A DNA stretch of 64,000 bases from NCBI GenBank assembly GCA_965247255.1, contig CBDFGS010000010.1, forward strand, positions 434,001 through 498,000, given 5' to 3'. Below, one piece after another: positions 16,992-25,268 of the stretch. The stretch comes from CBDFGS01 sp965247255 (GTDB taxonomy: Bacteria; Chloroflexota; Dehalococcoidia; Lucifugimonadales; CAUZJF01). The notes beneath the pieces were generated by a model. It did not search any database and was not told where the DNA came from. It saw only the letters and a list, made by a program, of their open reading frames with translations. Every line of letters starts with the position of its first letter. The stretch's first letter is position 1. The position numbers and the translations under genes are program-made.

Positions 16992-17735
16992 ATGATGACC
17001 GTTCCGATGGACGAGATCGAAGGTATGCCAGCGTTCTCCCCTTACTATCCGATGCCGCCGGCGCGATATCGGAACGTTCGCCTGCACCAAGTCTACTTTC
17101 GGGCGGAGATATCGGCGGTGGAGCGCGTGTTGCCCGCATGTTTCGAGCCGTCGGATGACGGCTTCTGCGTGGCTACGGGCCTCACGGTGGGGTGGTCGTC
17201 GAGCTACGGAGCGTTCGACGAGAGCTTCCTGACCGTCAGGTGCGCGTATCGAGGAGAGACGGGCTACTTTACCCCCGTTGCGTTCCTCAACTCACGTTCA
17301 AGCATTCCCGCGGGGCGCGAGATCTACGGGACGCCCAAGGTCTTCGCCGACGTGAGAGTCAGTATGGACGAGCGCGTGATGTACACCGACACCATGGTGG
17401 CCGGCGTTCCCGTGCTCGGCATCCGGTCGACGATGGAGCGCGCAGCCGACGCGGCCGACCTCCCAACGCTCGCGCCTTCATGGAGACTGAAGGTGATTCC
17501 CAGGGCCGACGGCAGCGGTCCCGACGTGATGCAGGTCATAGACGTGTCTGACGTCGCCACTGACATCGTCATCCATTTGTCTCGAGCGGGAGGGGGCGTG
17601 GCAGAGTTCCACCCCTCGCCTATCTACGACCTGTCCGATTTCACTCCCGTCGAATATTACGGGGCCCACTACGTTGAGAGCGATTATACGGAGGGCTACG
17701 CTACGGTCGTGCATGATTTCCTTGGCGAAAGCTAG
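16992..17735 (+). CDS. Acetoacetate decarboxylase superfamily protein
   Basis: 247 residues. The segment IPAGREIYGTPKVFADV aligns with the active-site region of acetoacetate decarboxylase: the Schiff-base Lys is kept, but the neighbouring Lys that lowers its pKa in the clostridial enzyme is Val. RSSIPAGRE and the C-terminal FTPVEYYGAHYVESDYTEGYATVVHDF are also family-like. Probably a decarboxylase, aldolase-dehydratase or related enzyme acting on a keto acid; substrate unknown. Confidence 0.8.
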   Translation: MMTVPMDEIEGMPAFSPYYPMPPARYRNVRLHQVYFRAEISAVERVLPACFEPSDDGFCVATGLTVGWSSSYGAFDESFLTVRCAYRGETGYFTPVAFLNSRSSIPAGREIYGTPKVFADVRVSMDERVMYTDTMVAGVPVLGIRSTMERAADAADLPTLAPSWRLKVIPRADGSGPDVMQVIDVSDVATDIVIHLSRAGGGVAEFHPSPIYDLSDFTPVEYYGAHYVESDYTEGYATVVHDFLGES

Positions 17736-17790
17736 CGCTAAGTTGACCGGTTGTTCCGCTTGTGACCATCAACCTGTGGACAACCCGCGA

Positions 17791-17811
17791 GGGCAGGTTT
17801 GAAACCTGCCC
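17791..17811. repeat. Palindromic element GGGCAGGTTTGAAACCTGCCC
   Basis: 21-bp palindrome in the intergenic gap 17736-17931. A near-identical palindrome with GGGCGGGTTTGAAACCCGCCC lies inside both 129-bp MITE copies (19.7 and 37.5 kb), but the flanks here differ, so this is either an older relative or a separate REP-like repeat. Confidence 0.7.
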
Positions 17812-17931
17812 CTACAAGGCCAAGGGCAGAAATCTGCGTATTGTTTCAGCTATGGCTCCACGTTGAGAATCAGTGCGGTAATCTCCGAAGAAGTACTGGG
17901 TAGTCCGCTTTGAGGGGTGCGACGCACGGTC

Positions 17932-18693
17932 TCACCAGATCACCTGGTGTATGGTCTGGCGGCCGGTGATGCCCTTGAGCTCCACTTCGTCCAGGAGCTT
18001 GGTGCGAAAGTCACCAACGCTCGAGACTAGCGCGTGGGCGATAGAGCAGATCAGAATTTGGCCGCCCTGGGCGATCTCAACGATGCGAGCGGCGACGATA
18101 ACCGACCTGCCGAAGAGGTCACGATTATCGTATATCGGCTCACCAACCGACACGCCGATGCGGACCGACAGCTTCTCTCCGATGTTTTCCCTGTCGTAGT
18201 CTTCGAAAGACTTCTGGACTTCTATCGCGCATGCGACGGCGCTTCGAGCGCTGGGGAACGTAAGCATGAAGCCATCGCCGGTCGATTTGATTGGCGAGCC
18301 TCCGTAGGCCTCCGTCCTCTCGCGGATTATCCCATCATGAATGCGAAGAAGCCTCCGTCCTCCCCGGTCACCGAGGCGCTCCATGATGGCGCTCGAACCG
18401 ACGAGGTCGGTGAACATGATCGTCGACGTGATACTTGAGTCGCTGCCCGGTCCCAAGGCGTCTCCAGAGCCGGGCATGGCCTCCTTCGGCTCCAGCGACC
18501 TCACCATGCGCTGGACTGAGTTCTTTACGGCGGGCGTGACTTCAACGCCCTTGTCTCTCAGCGTTGCGATGAGGGTGCCGGCGAGCCTGCCGTGTTTGAG
18601 CAGCTCCTCCACCGATTGTTCCGATTCCCCCAGGAACGAGGAGATCTTGGAGGCCGTGTTGTTGGACTGCAGGTCCGGAACTGACGTGCTCAT
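17932..18693 (-). CDS. Class III adenylate/guanylate cyclase domain protein
   Basis: 253 residues, no membrane segment. An N-terminal helical region (1-85) precedes a cyclase homology domain: IMFTDLVGSSAIMERLGD (first metal Asp), IKSTGDGFMLTFPSA (second metal Asp, with a Lys in the substrate-selecting position), VRIGVSVGEPI and GRSVIVAARIVEIA. All catalytic positions except the usual Asn-Arg pair can be matched (VIVAARI in place of VNLAARI). Likely makes cAMP in the cytoplasm. Confidence 0.85.
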   Translation of the reverse strand: MSTSVPDLQSNNTASKISSFLGESEQSVEELLKHGRLAGTLIATLRDKGVEVTPAVKNSVQRMVRSLEPKEAMPGSGDALGPGSDSSITSTIMFTDLVGSSAIMERLGDRGGRRLLRIHDGIIRERTEAYGGSPIKSTGDGFMLTFPSARSAVACAIEVQKSFEDYDRENIGEKLSVRIGVSVGEPIYDNRDLFGRSVIVAARIVEIAQGGQILICSIAHALVSSVGDFRTKLLDEVELKGITGRQTIHQVIW

Positions 18694-19020
18694 GGAAGCG
18701 GGCGCTGGATATTCGTGGACATTGCTCCATAGTCAGCCTACCGCGTTGAGTGTCGAGACCGTTACCAGGCGCCCACCTACGCGCCTGGGGCCCACCACCG
18801 ATGGTCTACTGCGAGGCGACCCCATGCTCTTCGCGTTGGCCAGGGCTCGCGACCATTCCAGTGCCGCTGAGCGGCATTGCTCAGCTATTGGCGAATGGCT
18901 ACAATGCGTTGGCCCCTGACCTAGACCTTTCCAGGAGCTTCAGGTTCTCGCCACGCCCCGAATCGAGGCTCATCGGTTAGTGTGTGGGGTACAATGGCCC
19001 GGAGAGCTGCTGGTTAGTCG
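18694..19020. other. Intergenic before tRNA-Ser, no gene recognised
   Basis: 327 bases. The only signal is TACAAT at 18990-18995, about 26 bases before the tRNA, a reasonable -10 for its transcription. Confidence 0.5.
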
Positions 19021-19108
19021 GGAGGGGTGGCCGAGCGGCTTAAGGCGCCTGTCTTGAAAACAGGAATCCCGAAAGGGAACGTGGGTTCGAATCCCACCCC
19101 CTCCGCCA
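19021..19108 (+). tRNA. tRNA-Ser (anticodon UGA)
   Basis: 88 nt including encoded CCA. Acceptor GGAGGGG pairs with CCCCTCC. Anticodon stem CCTGT/ACAGG encloses the loop CTTGAAA with anticodon TGA. A long variable arm (ATCCCGAAAGGGA) marks a class II serine tRNA; T loop GGTTCGAATCC. It stands at the left edge of the mobile island and is followed by an integrase remnant. Confidence 0.96.
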
Positions 19109-19206
19109 GAACATTCCTTCATCTCAGCTTTGAAAACGCTGTCTTTTGTCGATTCCATGCGTGAGCCAAATACGATCAAGATTCTCATAGTTGCTCATAG
19201 ATTATC

Positions 19207-19235
19207 TTGCCGTCTCATACAATCTCAGTTATAAT
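19207..19235 (+). promoter_or_regulatory. Promoter of the integrase remnant
   Basis: TTGCCG (19207-19212), 17-base spacer, TATAAT (19230-19235), 28 bases before the ATG at 19264. Confidence 0.6.
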
Positions 19236-19263
19236 GTGGGGTAGAATGGGGGGTGGGGGTGGC

Positions 19264-19667
19264 ATGGCCGAGAATCGCAAGACTCGTCCGTTGACTGCGG
19301 CAAGAGTGAGAACGGAGAAGCGGCCTGGCCGATACCATGATGGTCAGGGGCTTTACCTTCAGGTGGACCCGTCCGGCGCTCGCAGGTGGCTTCAGCGTGT
19401 TGTGATACGCGGGCAAGCGGACTGATCTCGGACTTGGCGGGTGGCCTCTTGTGTCCCTGAACGCTGCGCGTGAGAAGGCGCTGGAGAACCGGAGAATCGC
19501 GCGTGTAGGCGGCGACCCTCGAACGGAGAAGCGAGACGTACCGACCTTCGCTGAGGCTGCCGCTGAGGTCATCAAGCTCAATCGCCCGACGTGGAAAAAC
19601 GCAAAGCATGCGGCCCAGTGGAGTTCTACTCTCAGGACATACGTCTTTCCATATTTTGGCTCCAGAC
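19264..19667 (+). pseudogene. Tyrosine integrase remnant (P4-like, N-terminal part)
   Basis: The first frame encodes an arm-type DNA-binding domain (KRPGRYHDGQGLYLQVDPSG, RRWLQRVVIRGQ) and stops at 19424. The next frame carries straight on as RTDLGLGGWPLVSLNAAREK through a core-binding domain (TWKNAKHAAQWSSTLRTYVF). One extra C near 19413 explains the break, since removing it gives RGKRTDLGLGG. The catalytic domain is missing; the reading frame ends where the MITE begins at 19668. Position beside tRNA-Ser fits integration there. Confidence 0.85.
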
Positions 19668-19796
19668 TAGTGGTCCAACATCCTAGTATTGAAGGGTTCT
19701 GAGGTTACGGCTTGGTAGGGGCGGGTTTGAAACCCGCCCTGTCGTCGTAGCACGCCAATCTCGGCTACCCCTCATTTCAAAGATTTCGGTCTACTA
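19668..19796 (+). mobile_element. MITE, IS630-type, copy I
   Basis: 125-bp core between two TA dinucleotides (19668-19669 and 19795-19796). It is identical to the copy at 37420-37548 except one base. It contains the palindrome GGGCGGGTTTGAAACCCGCCC. One terminus, GTGGTCCAAC, resembles the adjacent IS630 end GTGGTTCAAC, so that transposase could act on it. Confidence 0.8.
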
Positions 19797-20436
19797 GTGG
19801 TTCAACGTTTTTGTATTGATGGGTAGAGTGACTTTAGCTTGATGCGCGCATCCTCGGTAGTGAAGCGCCAATCCACTCGTATCACATCCCGGTTGCGTTG
19901 ATTCTGCCAAGCATTGACCTCGCCGCGCAGGATGTCTTGATTGGCAATCCGTCGGTCCAGGCACTGTCGAGCCAGCACACCGATCTCTATCTCCGCCATA
20001 TTCAACCAACTCCCGTGTTTGGGAGTGTAGTGTATCTCCAGTCGCTCAGCTATACGCCTCGCCTCAGCAGGCTCGAATGCCTCGTATAGCGAGGACAGCT
20101 TGTGAGTGTTGAGATTGTCCATTACCAGCACGATCCGGTCTCTGTCAGGGTAGTCCTCGTCGACCAGTTTCTTTATCACATGCGCCCAGTCCACCTTCGT
20201 GCGACGCTCTCTGACCTCGACTCGGCGCCATCCGTCCAACGGTGCAAACAGCATGAACAGGCTGCTCACTCCATTGCGCTCGTATTCGTAGTCGTATGCC
20301 GCCGATAAGCCGGGCGCTGCGGGACGCGGCACTCGCGTCTCCTTGACTTGCTGTTTGCTCGTCTCATCCATGCACACCAGAACCTCATTCCCATCGTACG
20401 GCCGTTGGTAGACCTCCAGTACGTAATGCCCAGTGT
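19795..20436 (-). pseudogene. IS630-family transposase, 5'-truncated
   Basis: About 210 C-terminal residues survive (coding up to the stop at 19802, inside the terminal repeat). DDE set is present: VCMDETSKQQ (D), VLVMDNLNTH (D) and HGSWLNMAEIEIG (E). The N-terminal DNA-binding half is absent; homology begins near GHYVLEVYQRPYDG and the sequence changes to phage-like DNA around 20436. The intact end TAGTGGTTCAACG abuts MITE copy I and shares its TA. Confidence 0.8.
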
Positions 20437-20439
20437 CCC

Positions 20440-20653
20440 CGAAAAGTGGTGGGAGACGAGTACTGGGACGCAACACTGGCGGACCGCTTGGCGCAACTTC
20501 GGTCACGCCGAGCTGACGGCGGCCTGCTACGTGGACTACTTCACGGCGGGCGGCGCTACTCGAACGGTAGATGGGTCGGCGAACAGCATCCTGCCCGGCG
20601 TGAGCCCGCCGACCGGCTACGACCCCGAGACGCTGGCCTGGACGGGGCTATAG
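20440..20653 (+). pseudogene. C-terminal fragment of a phage structural gene
   Basis: Open frame ending ACYVDYFTAGGATRTVDGSA ... ETLAWTGL, 30 bases before the next phage gene. Its N-terminus is lost at the IS630 junction. No family is recognised; position just ahead of the tail genes suggests a head-tail or decoration protein. Exact left boundary is uncertain. Confidence 0.4.
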
Positions 20654-21083
20654 AGAAAACCGAATACGAAAGGAGCGAATGACATGGCAGAGATCACATT
20701 GGCAGTACAGGAGATCAATCGCACCAGCGGGTTGCTAGCTGAGTACAAGGACGCGGCGAGCACGGTCCCGCTCACGACCATCGACCGGTTCCTGGTGAGT
20801 AACGACGGACGGGTGTTCCTCCACGTCAAGAACGGAGTGGCTAATGGCGCCCTGGCGGGCATCACCGTCACTGCTGGGGGCTCCGGCTACACGAGCGCCC
20901 CGACGGTGAGCATCACTGGCGGTGGCGGCAGCGGAGCCACGGCGACAGCGGTGAGAGCCAGCGGCGCGGTGACCAGTGTTACCCTCACGAATCCCGGCTC
21001 CGGTTACACCAGCGCCCCGACGGTAGCCTTCTCAGGCGGTGGTGGAGGTAGCGGAGCCACGGCGACGGCGACGCTGGCCTTAG

Positions 21084-22787
21084 CCCGAATCCACCGAAGG
21101 ACACCGATGGACGGCGTGAGGACAGCGGAAGGGGGTGGGTGAGGGAGCTACAGGGGAGATGGCCTGGGGTCTTGGGGTAGATGGGAGGCCGGCGGCCGGT
21201 CTTCAGTCGCCGCACAGGGCCCCTAAGGCCCTATGCGGGAGTTGCGATGCGCGGGAAGGCGAGAGGATACGCAGCAGGGGACTCTCGCGACCGGGGTGGC
21301 GCGAGATTGCGGGGACGTTGGGTCAGTTGCAGGCTGGCCGTCAGGCCGGGAACGGAATGGCTTGCAGCCGGGCCAAGGCGCGACTGAACTGGGTTTCCCA
21401 AGGCCAGCGCCGGGGGAGATGCAAAGTGAGGCGGCGCGCCGAGCGGGTGATCCGTCCCACCAGAGCGAAGACCCGCCGCCTGAGGGTCTTGGTGATCACG
21501 GTCCGCTCGCCCAGACCAATCCGCGCCGTCCAGCGGGCCAGGTTATGCGCCATCACCTGGACCGCCAGCCAGGCGCCGTTGGCGGCGAAGCGCGCCGACG
21601 GCATGTGGTTCAGCCCGACGCCGTACTTGAGGTCGCGTATGGCGTTCTCGACCTCGGCGTGGCGGCGATGATCGGCCTCCAGTTCCAGCGTCTCCCCATC
21701 GCGGTCGGTGATGAAGGCGTGATAGCTGTATCTGGCGAAGAGGGCGAGCTGGGAACCGGGCGTCGGCTTCACCCGCCGGACAATGAGCCGCACCGGCGCG
21801 GCGTCCGGCTTGGTCTGGAACGGGGTGTAAGTCGTCTCGGCGACATCGGCGGCGCCGTCCATCCAGTAGGGAATGGGAGTCCAGTCCTCCTCTGGTATCG
21901 TCTCGATCAGGTCCCGCAGGCTGGCGCGCTGGCGGATGGTGATAGAGAAGCGGACATCCATTTCCCGGCAGGCGGCAACGACAGTGTGGGCGTAGAAGCC
22001 GCTGTCGGCCCGCACCGTGAGTTGTCCCCTGGCCCCGCCGTAGCGCACCCGCCCCACCGTCTCACGCAGGAAGTGGGCGGCGCCACGGGCGGTGTTGGCC
22101 CGGCCCTCGCGCAGCCGGGACATCAGCACCTCGCCGGTGCCGGCGGCAATGGCCAGCAGCGGGTGATAGCCGCGGGCGCCGGTATAGCCGTGGTGACGCG
22201 CTCCCTCCTTGGCCAGTCCATAGGTCTCGCAGATGGTCGAGTCCAGGTCGATGGTCAGGGGCGAGTCGCCGGGTCCGGCCCCAGCGGCCCAGGCCCGGGC
22301 CAACAACTGGCGGCTCACGCGGTCGAGTTGACGGACATGCCCCCACCGGAAGCTGCGCAGGAAGGTCCCCAGGGTGGATGGCGCCTTGACCACGCAGCCT
22401 AGAACACCGACCGTCCCACCAGCGCGCAGCGCATCGGCGTCGTCGATGCAGTCGCCGCCTGCCAGCGCGGAAGCGACCAGCGTCAGCATCTTGTCCCCAG
22501 TGTTCGCCCGTCCCGGCGCTCCGCCGAGGTCAAGGTGATGGTCGACGAGTTCCCGCAGGCCCAGGTGCCGGGCTAGGGTGGCCGGCAGGAGCAGGCCGGC
22601 ATTGGCCACCAGGCGATGGTCGTCAAAGAGGATGCGGATACGGTCGGGTTTGTTCTGTGGCAGCATCTATTGGGTGCTCCTTGTTTCCGGGCGGGTTTCT
22701 GTTCCAAAACCATTATCCCAGATTCAGAGGAGCACCCGCTGGCTTCTTCAAGGGCTGTCCCCAAGGACGTCCTTCGGTGGATTCGGG
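21084..22787 (-). mobile_element. IS1380-family insertion sequence, type A, copy 2
   Basis: 1704 bp with the same 19-bp terminal repeats as copy 1. A perfect 5-bp duplication CTTAG flanks it (21079-21083 and 22788-22792), and the interrupted gene reads through in frame when one repeat is kept, so this is a clean, probably recent insertion. Confidence 0.95.
21341..22666 (-). CDS. IS1380-family transposase (type A, copy 2)
   Basis: 441 residues, intact, DDE residues as in copy 1. It carries two private changes in one stretch (ASLRDLIETIPEE instead of ARLRDLIEAIPEE). Confidence 0.93.
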   Translation of the reverse strand: MLPQNKPDRIRILFDDHRLVANAGLLLPATLARHLGLRELVDHHLDLGGAPGRANTGDKMLTLVASALAGGDCIDDADALRAGGTVGVLGCVVKAPSTLGTFLRSFRWGHVRQLDRVSRQLLARAWAAGAGPGDSPLTIDLDSTICETYGLAKEGARHHGYTGARGYHPLLAIAAGTGEVLMSRLREGRANTARGAAHFLRETVGRVRYGGARGQLTVRADSGFYAHTVVAACREMDVRFSITIRQRASLRDLIETIPEEDWTPIPYWMDGAADVAETTYTPFQTKPDAAPVRLIVRRVKPTPGSQLALFARYSYHAFITDRDGETLELEADHRRHAEVENAIRDLKYGVGLNHMPSARFAANGAWLAVQVMAHNLARWTARIGLGERTVITKTLRRRVFALVGRITRSARRLTLHLPRRWPWETQFSRALARLQAIPFPA

Positions 22788-22995
22788 CTTAGACACCGAC
22801 GTGGAGGTCACCGTGGAGACGCCTGGCACTATCGACGGGCTGGCAGTGGCGGACCGCACCGTTACCATAGAGTCGGACACCGAGCGGTTCCTCGGCCCCT
22901 ATTCGCCGTCGGACTACAACAACGCGGCCCGCCAGATCGCCGTTGAGTTCGACGACGTGTTCAACGTCAGCGTCGCCGCCATCCGTGTGTAGCAC

Positions 22996-23325
22996 GTGGA
23001 CACCGCAGTGGTGAGCATCGCTATCAGCGCCGGCGTGGCCCTCGTGCCGGCTGTGGCGGCCTACGGCGCCCTGAGGCAACAGGTGAAGGCGATGGAGGTG
23101 CAGATGCGGACAGCGAAGGCGGACTGCGACCGGCGCATAGAGCGCCTCGAGCAGGCCCAGGATACCGAGGTAACGCGGCTGGAAGACAAGCTCGACGGGG
23201 TCCACAGCCGCATCAACGGCGTCGCCAATCGCATAGCGGAGTTCCGTTCGGACCTGAGCCAAGAGCTAGGCGAGATCAAGGGAAAGCTAGACGCGATTTA
23301 CAACGGTCGCCAAGAGAGGAGGTAA
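22996..23325 (+). CDS. Small phage protein with N-terminal membrane segment and coiled coil
   Basis: 109 residues from GTG 22996. A hydrophobic segment (VVSIAISAGVALVPAVAAYG) is followed by a long charged helix with heptad pattern (RRIERLEQAQDTEVTRLEDK ... LSQELGEIKGKLDAIY). This layout is common for phage holin-associated or tail accessory proteins; function not assignable. It sits 3 bases after the decoration gene. Confidence 0.6.
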   Translation: MDTAVVSIAISAGVALVPAVAAYGALRQQVKAMEVQMRTAKADCDRRIERLEQAQDTEVTRLEDKLDGVHSRINGVANRIAEFRSDLSQELGEIKGKLDAIYNGRQERR

Positions 23326-23330
23326 TAGCC

Positions 23331-23477
23331 ATGGTGAGATGGATACGGGTGTTCCGGGCGGTTAGGCGGCTGATGCACGTGGTCGCCGACGCCGATGAGG
23401 ATAGCACCACCACGGCTGAAGAGCAGAGACGGATACTCAAGGCTATGTGGGCCATCGTGAAGGCTTATAGGGGATAG
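23331..23477 (+). CDS. Small basic phage protein (48 residues)
   Basis: Begins at ATG 23331 behind a clear ribosome site (GAGAGGAGG), product MVRWIRVFRAVRRLMHVVAD... ending AMWAIVKAYRG. Helical, basic N-terminus, acidic middle. It is packed between the coiled-coil gene (5 bases) and the next gene (2 bases), which supports it being real. No family recognised. Confidence 0.6.
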   Translation: MVRWIRVFRAVRRLMHVVADADEDSTTTAEEQRRILKAMWAIVKAYRG

Positions 23478-23479
23478 AC

Positions 23480-23917
23480 GTGAACGTCACCGCTGCGGTC
23501 GTGGAGGTCCTGAAGGCAGATGTCAGTATCACTGGCATGGTCACTCCGCGGTTGATCTATGGCGGCGAACTCGGCGGCGGCAACGAGGACGAGCGGCGAT
23601 GGGCCGTCAAGCAGATGCCTCGTGCTGCCATCGTGGTCTCTGGCAGCGGTGGCGGCTCACTGGGTCCCGGCGCCCGGAGCTATGCCCCGTGGGGGGTTCG
23701 GCGGCTCGACATCTTCGCCTACGGGCGGATGCCGTATGAGGCCGACCAACTATACGAAGTAGTGTACTCGGTGATAACCCAGCTACGGCAGACCGTAGCC
23801 GCAGACACCGTGCTCAAGAATGCCAGCGTGTCCGGCGGGCCGATCCAGACCCGCGACCCGGATACCGACTGGCCCTACACCCTGGGAATCTACGACGTAT
23901 CGGCAACGGAAAGCTAA
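23480..23917 (+). CDS. Phage tail terminator/completion-like protein
   Basis: 145 residues from GTG 23480. The pattern of an N-terminal helix, a beta strand with the RLIYGGEL region, PRAAIVVSGSGG, RRLDIFAYGRMPYEADQLYE and a C-terminal strand ending LGIYDVSATES fits minor tail completion (DUF3168-like) proteins, which sit between head and tail tube. Its position immediately before the tail tube gene agrees. Assignment is by order and fold impression. Confidence 0.5.
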   Translation: MNVTAAVVEVLKADVSITGMVTPRLIYGGELGGGNEDERRWAVKQMPRAAIVVSGSGGGSLGPGARSYAPWGVRRLDIFAYGRMPYEADQLYEVVYSVITQLRQTVAADTVLKNASVSGGPIQTRDPDTDWPYTLGIYDVSATES

Positions 23918-23939
23918 GGAAAAGAAGGAGGATTAGACA

Positions 23940-24521
23940 ATGCCTACGGCACCATTCGAGCTACTGAGCGGTCCAGTAACCATGTATACGGCAGCTGTCA
24001 ACACGATGGCTCCTGAGATATCGGCGGCTCCGCCGTCTGCGTGGGAGCTCCTGGGCCAGAACGGTGATAAGAGCTACGGCGACGATGGGGTGACCATTAC
24101 CCCCGATCAGACCATCGAGGAGCAGATGGTCCTTGGCTCCACGGCGGCTCAGAAGGCGTTCCGCACCGAGGAGCACCTGTCGCTGACGGTGATGCTCCTG
24201 GATGTGACCGCTGAGAACCTGGCCAAGGTCATGAACGGTGCTGCCGTCACCGACACGGCTGCGGTTTCGGGCGTCTCGGGCGGTCACCGGTCGTTCGACC
24301 TGCTCCGCGGCTTCGACGTGAACGAGTTCGCCGCTTTGGTCAAGGGTTTCTCGCCCTACGGGGACAACATGTCCGCCCAGTATTGGCTGCCCAGGGCCTA
24401 CATCATGTCCGTGGGCGAGGTCGGCTACGTGAAGGGCGAGGCGGCTGGAACCGAGATAGAGATCATGGCCCTGGAGGAGTCGACCAACGGGTTCGGGAAG
24501 TACTACGCCCAGGATGCATAG
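23940..24521 (+). CDS. Phage major tail (tube) protein
   Basis: 193 residues, ATG 23940 behind AAGAAGGAGG. Layout follows tail tube proteins: GPVTMYTAAVNTMAPEI start, EEQMVLGSTAAQKAF, SLTVMLLDVTAENLAKVMNG, and a C-terminal block IEIMALEESTNGFGKYYA typical of the tube beta-barrel. It lies directly upstream of the tail-assembly chaperone, as in siphoviruses. Confidence 0.75.
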   Translation: MPTAPFELLSGPVTMYTAAVNTMAPEISAAPPSAWELLGQNGDKSYGDDGVTITPDQTIEEQMVLGSTAAQKAFRTEEHLSLTVMLLDVTAENLAKVMNGAAVTDTAAVSGVSGGHRSFDLLRGFDVNEFAALVKGFSPYGDNMSAQYWLPRAYIMSVGEVGYVKGEAAGTEIEIMALEESTNGFGKYYAQDA

Positions 24522-24531
24522 GAGGTGACGC

Positions 24532-24963
24532 ATGGCCGATGAGACGCCGGTAGTTCTTGATCTTACCGATCTAGCGCCGGTCAGACCGAAGATAAGGCTT
24601 GAGAGCGGAGAGTACGATCTGCTTTCGTCCGAGGACTTTGACCCCATCCACGCGGCCCAGATAACCAAGTTGGGCGACGAGGCTGAAGCTCTCCAGGTGA
24701 GCGACCTTGACGAGGACGGGGCGAGGAAGTTGGATGACAACCTCCGGGCCCAAGTCAGGGTCATCTGTCCGACAATGCCCGAGGAAGATTTGAAGGCACT
24801 TCCATTCCAGAAGCTGGTGCATCTGATGGATTTTTTTCTAGAGAAGAGCGGGATCGAAGAGGGGCTACCAGCGGCCTTCGTGGCGATAGTGAACAAACGG
24901 GCGAACCGCCGCATACAGAACGGCCGCCGCGCCAAGCAGAGCCGCCCCGCTGGGAAGAGCTAG
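24532..24963 (+). CDS. Phage tail assembly chaperone (G-like frame)
   Basis: 143 residues, ATG 24532 behind AGGAGGTG. Acidic, helical, with LESGEYDLLSSEDFDPIHAAQI and PEEDLKALPFQKLVHLMDFF, as in G-type chaperones that bind the tape measure protein. The codons GAT TTT TTT at 24829-24837 place a T7 slippery heptamer exactly in frame (T TTT TTT), and the -1 frame beyond stays open into the next frame, so a G-T fusion is likely. Confidence 0.75.
   Translation: MADETPVVLDLTDLAPVRPKIRLESGEYDLLSSEDFDPIHAAQITKLGDEAEALQVSDLDEDGARKLDDNLRAQVRVICPTMPEEDLKALPFQKLVHLMDFFLEKSGIEEGLPAAFVAIVNKRANRRIQNGRRAKQSRPAGKS
24831..24837 (+). promoter_or_regulatory. Candidate programmed -1 ribosomal frameshift site TTTTTTT
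   Basis: Heptamer X XXY YYZ in frame with the chaperone gene. After a -1 slip the next codons are TCT AGA GAA GAG, and no stop occurs until the IS at 25269. Tail-assembly chaperones of long-tailed phages commonly use such a shift. Confidence 0.6.
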
Positions 24964-25268
24964 CGCCGACCCTCCAGCGTTTCTATCGCGGCGGCGACCC
25001 GCTTGGGTGGTTCAAGATGACGCACTCCGTCATAGGCTCCTTCGCCACTATGATGCCCAAGCTGGAGGCGAGGGAGTCTTTGCGCCGAGCCGCTGAGATT
25101 GCTGTCGGCAGCGGCGTACTCAAGCCCGCCCGGGCTCGGCGCATCATCCGCGAATGGCAGCGTACGGCTCGCACCCGCCATCACCGGGCAAGCGTGAAGG
25201 CTAAGAGTGCTGATGAACATCGTTCCCTACTCGCAGGCATAGGAATCCCTATGCAGGTCGTTCCTAAA
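24837..25268 (+). CDS. Tail assembly chaperone, T-like frame (reached by -1 frameshift), 3' end replaced by IS
   Basis: The segment WEELAPTLQRFYRGGDPLGW followed by FKMTHSVIGSFATMMPKLEARESL and AAEIAVGSG closely follows the T-part consensus of chaperone fusions. The first in-frame ATG (25017) falls inside this conserved block and has no ribosome site, so independent initiation is unlikely. The last residues before the IS are AGIGIPMQVVP. The tape measure gene expected next is absent; a type B IS begins at 25269. Confidence 0.65.

Larger units (their letters stand above)
20684..22992 (+). pseudogene. Phage head decoration/accessory protein gene, interrupted by IS1380-family copy 2
   Basis: Removing the IS and one CTTAG repeat restores a 199-residue protein (join ATATLAL-DTDVEVTVETPG). 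The outer parts (FLVSNDGRVFLHVKNG ... VEVTVETPGTIDGLAVADRT ... ERFLGPYSPSDYNNAARQIA) resemble a small phage beta-sandwich protein. Between them are two Gly-rich repeats, TAGGSGYTSAPTVSITGGGG and NPGSGYTSAPTVAFSGGGG, probably an inserted adhesin-like module. Good ribosome site AAAGGAG before the ATG. Confidence 0.75.
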
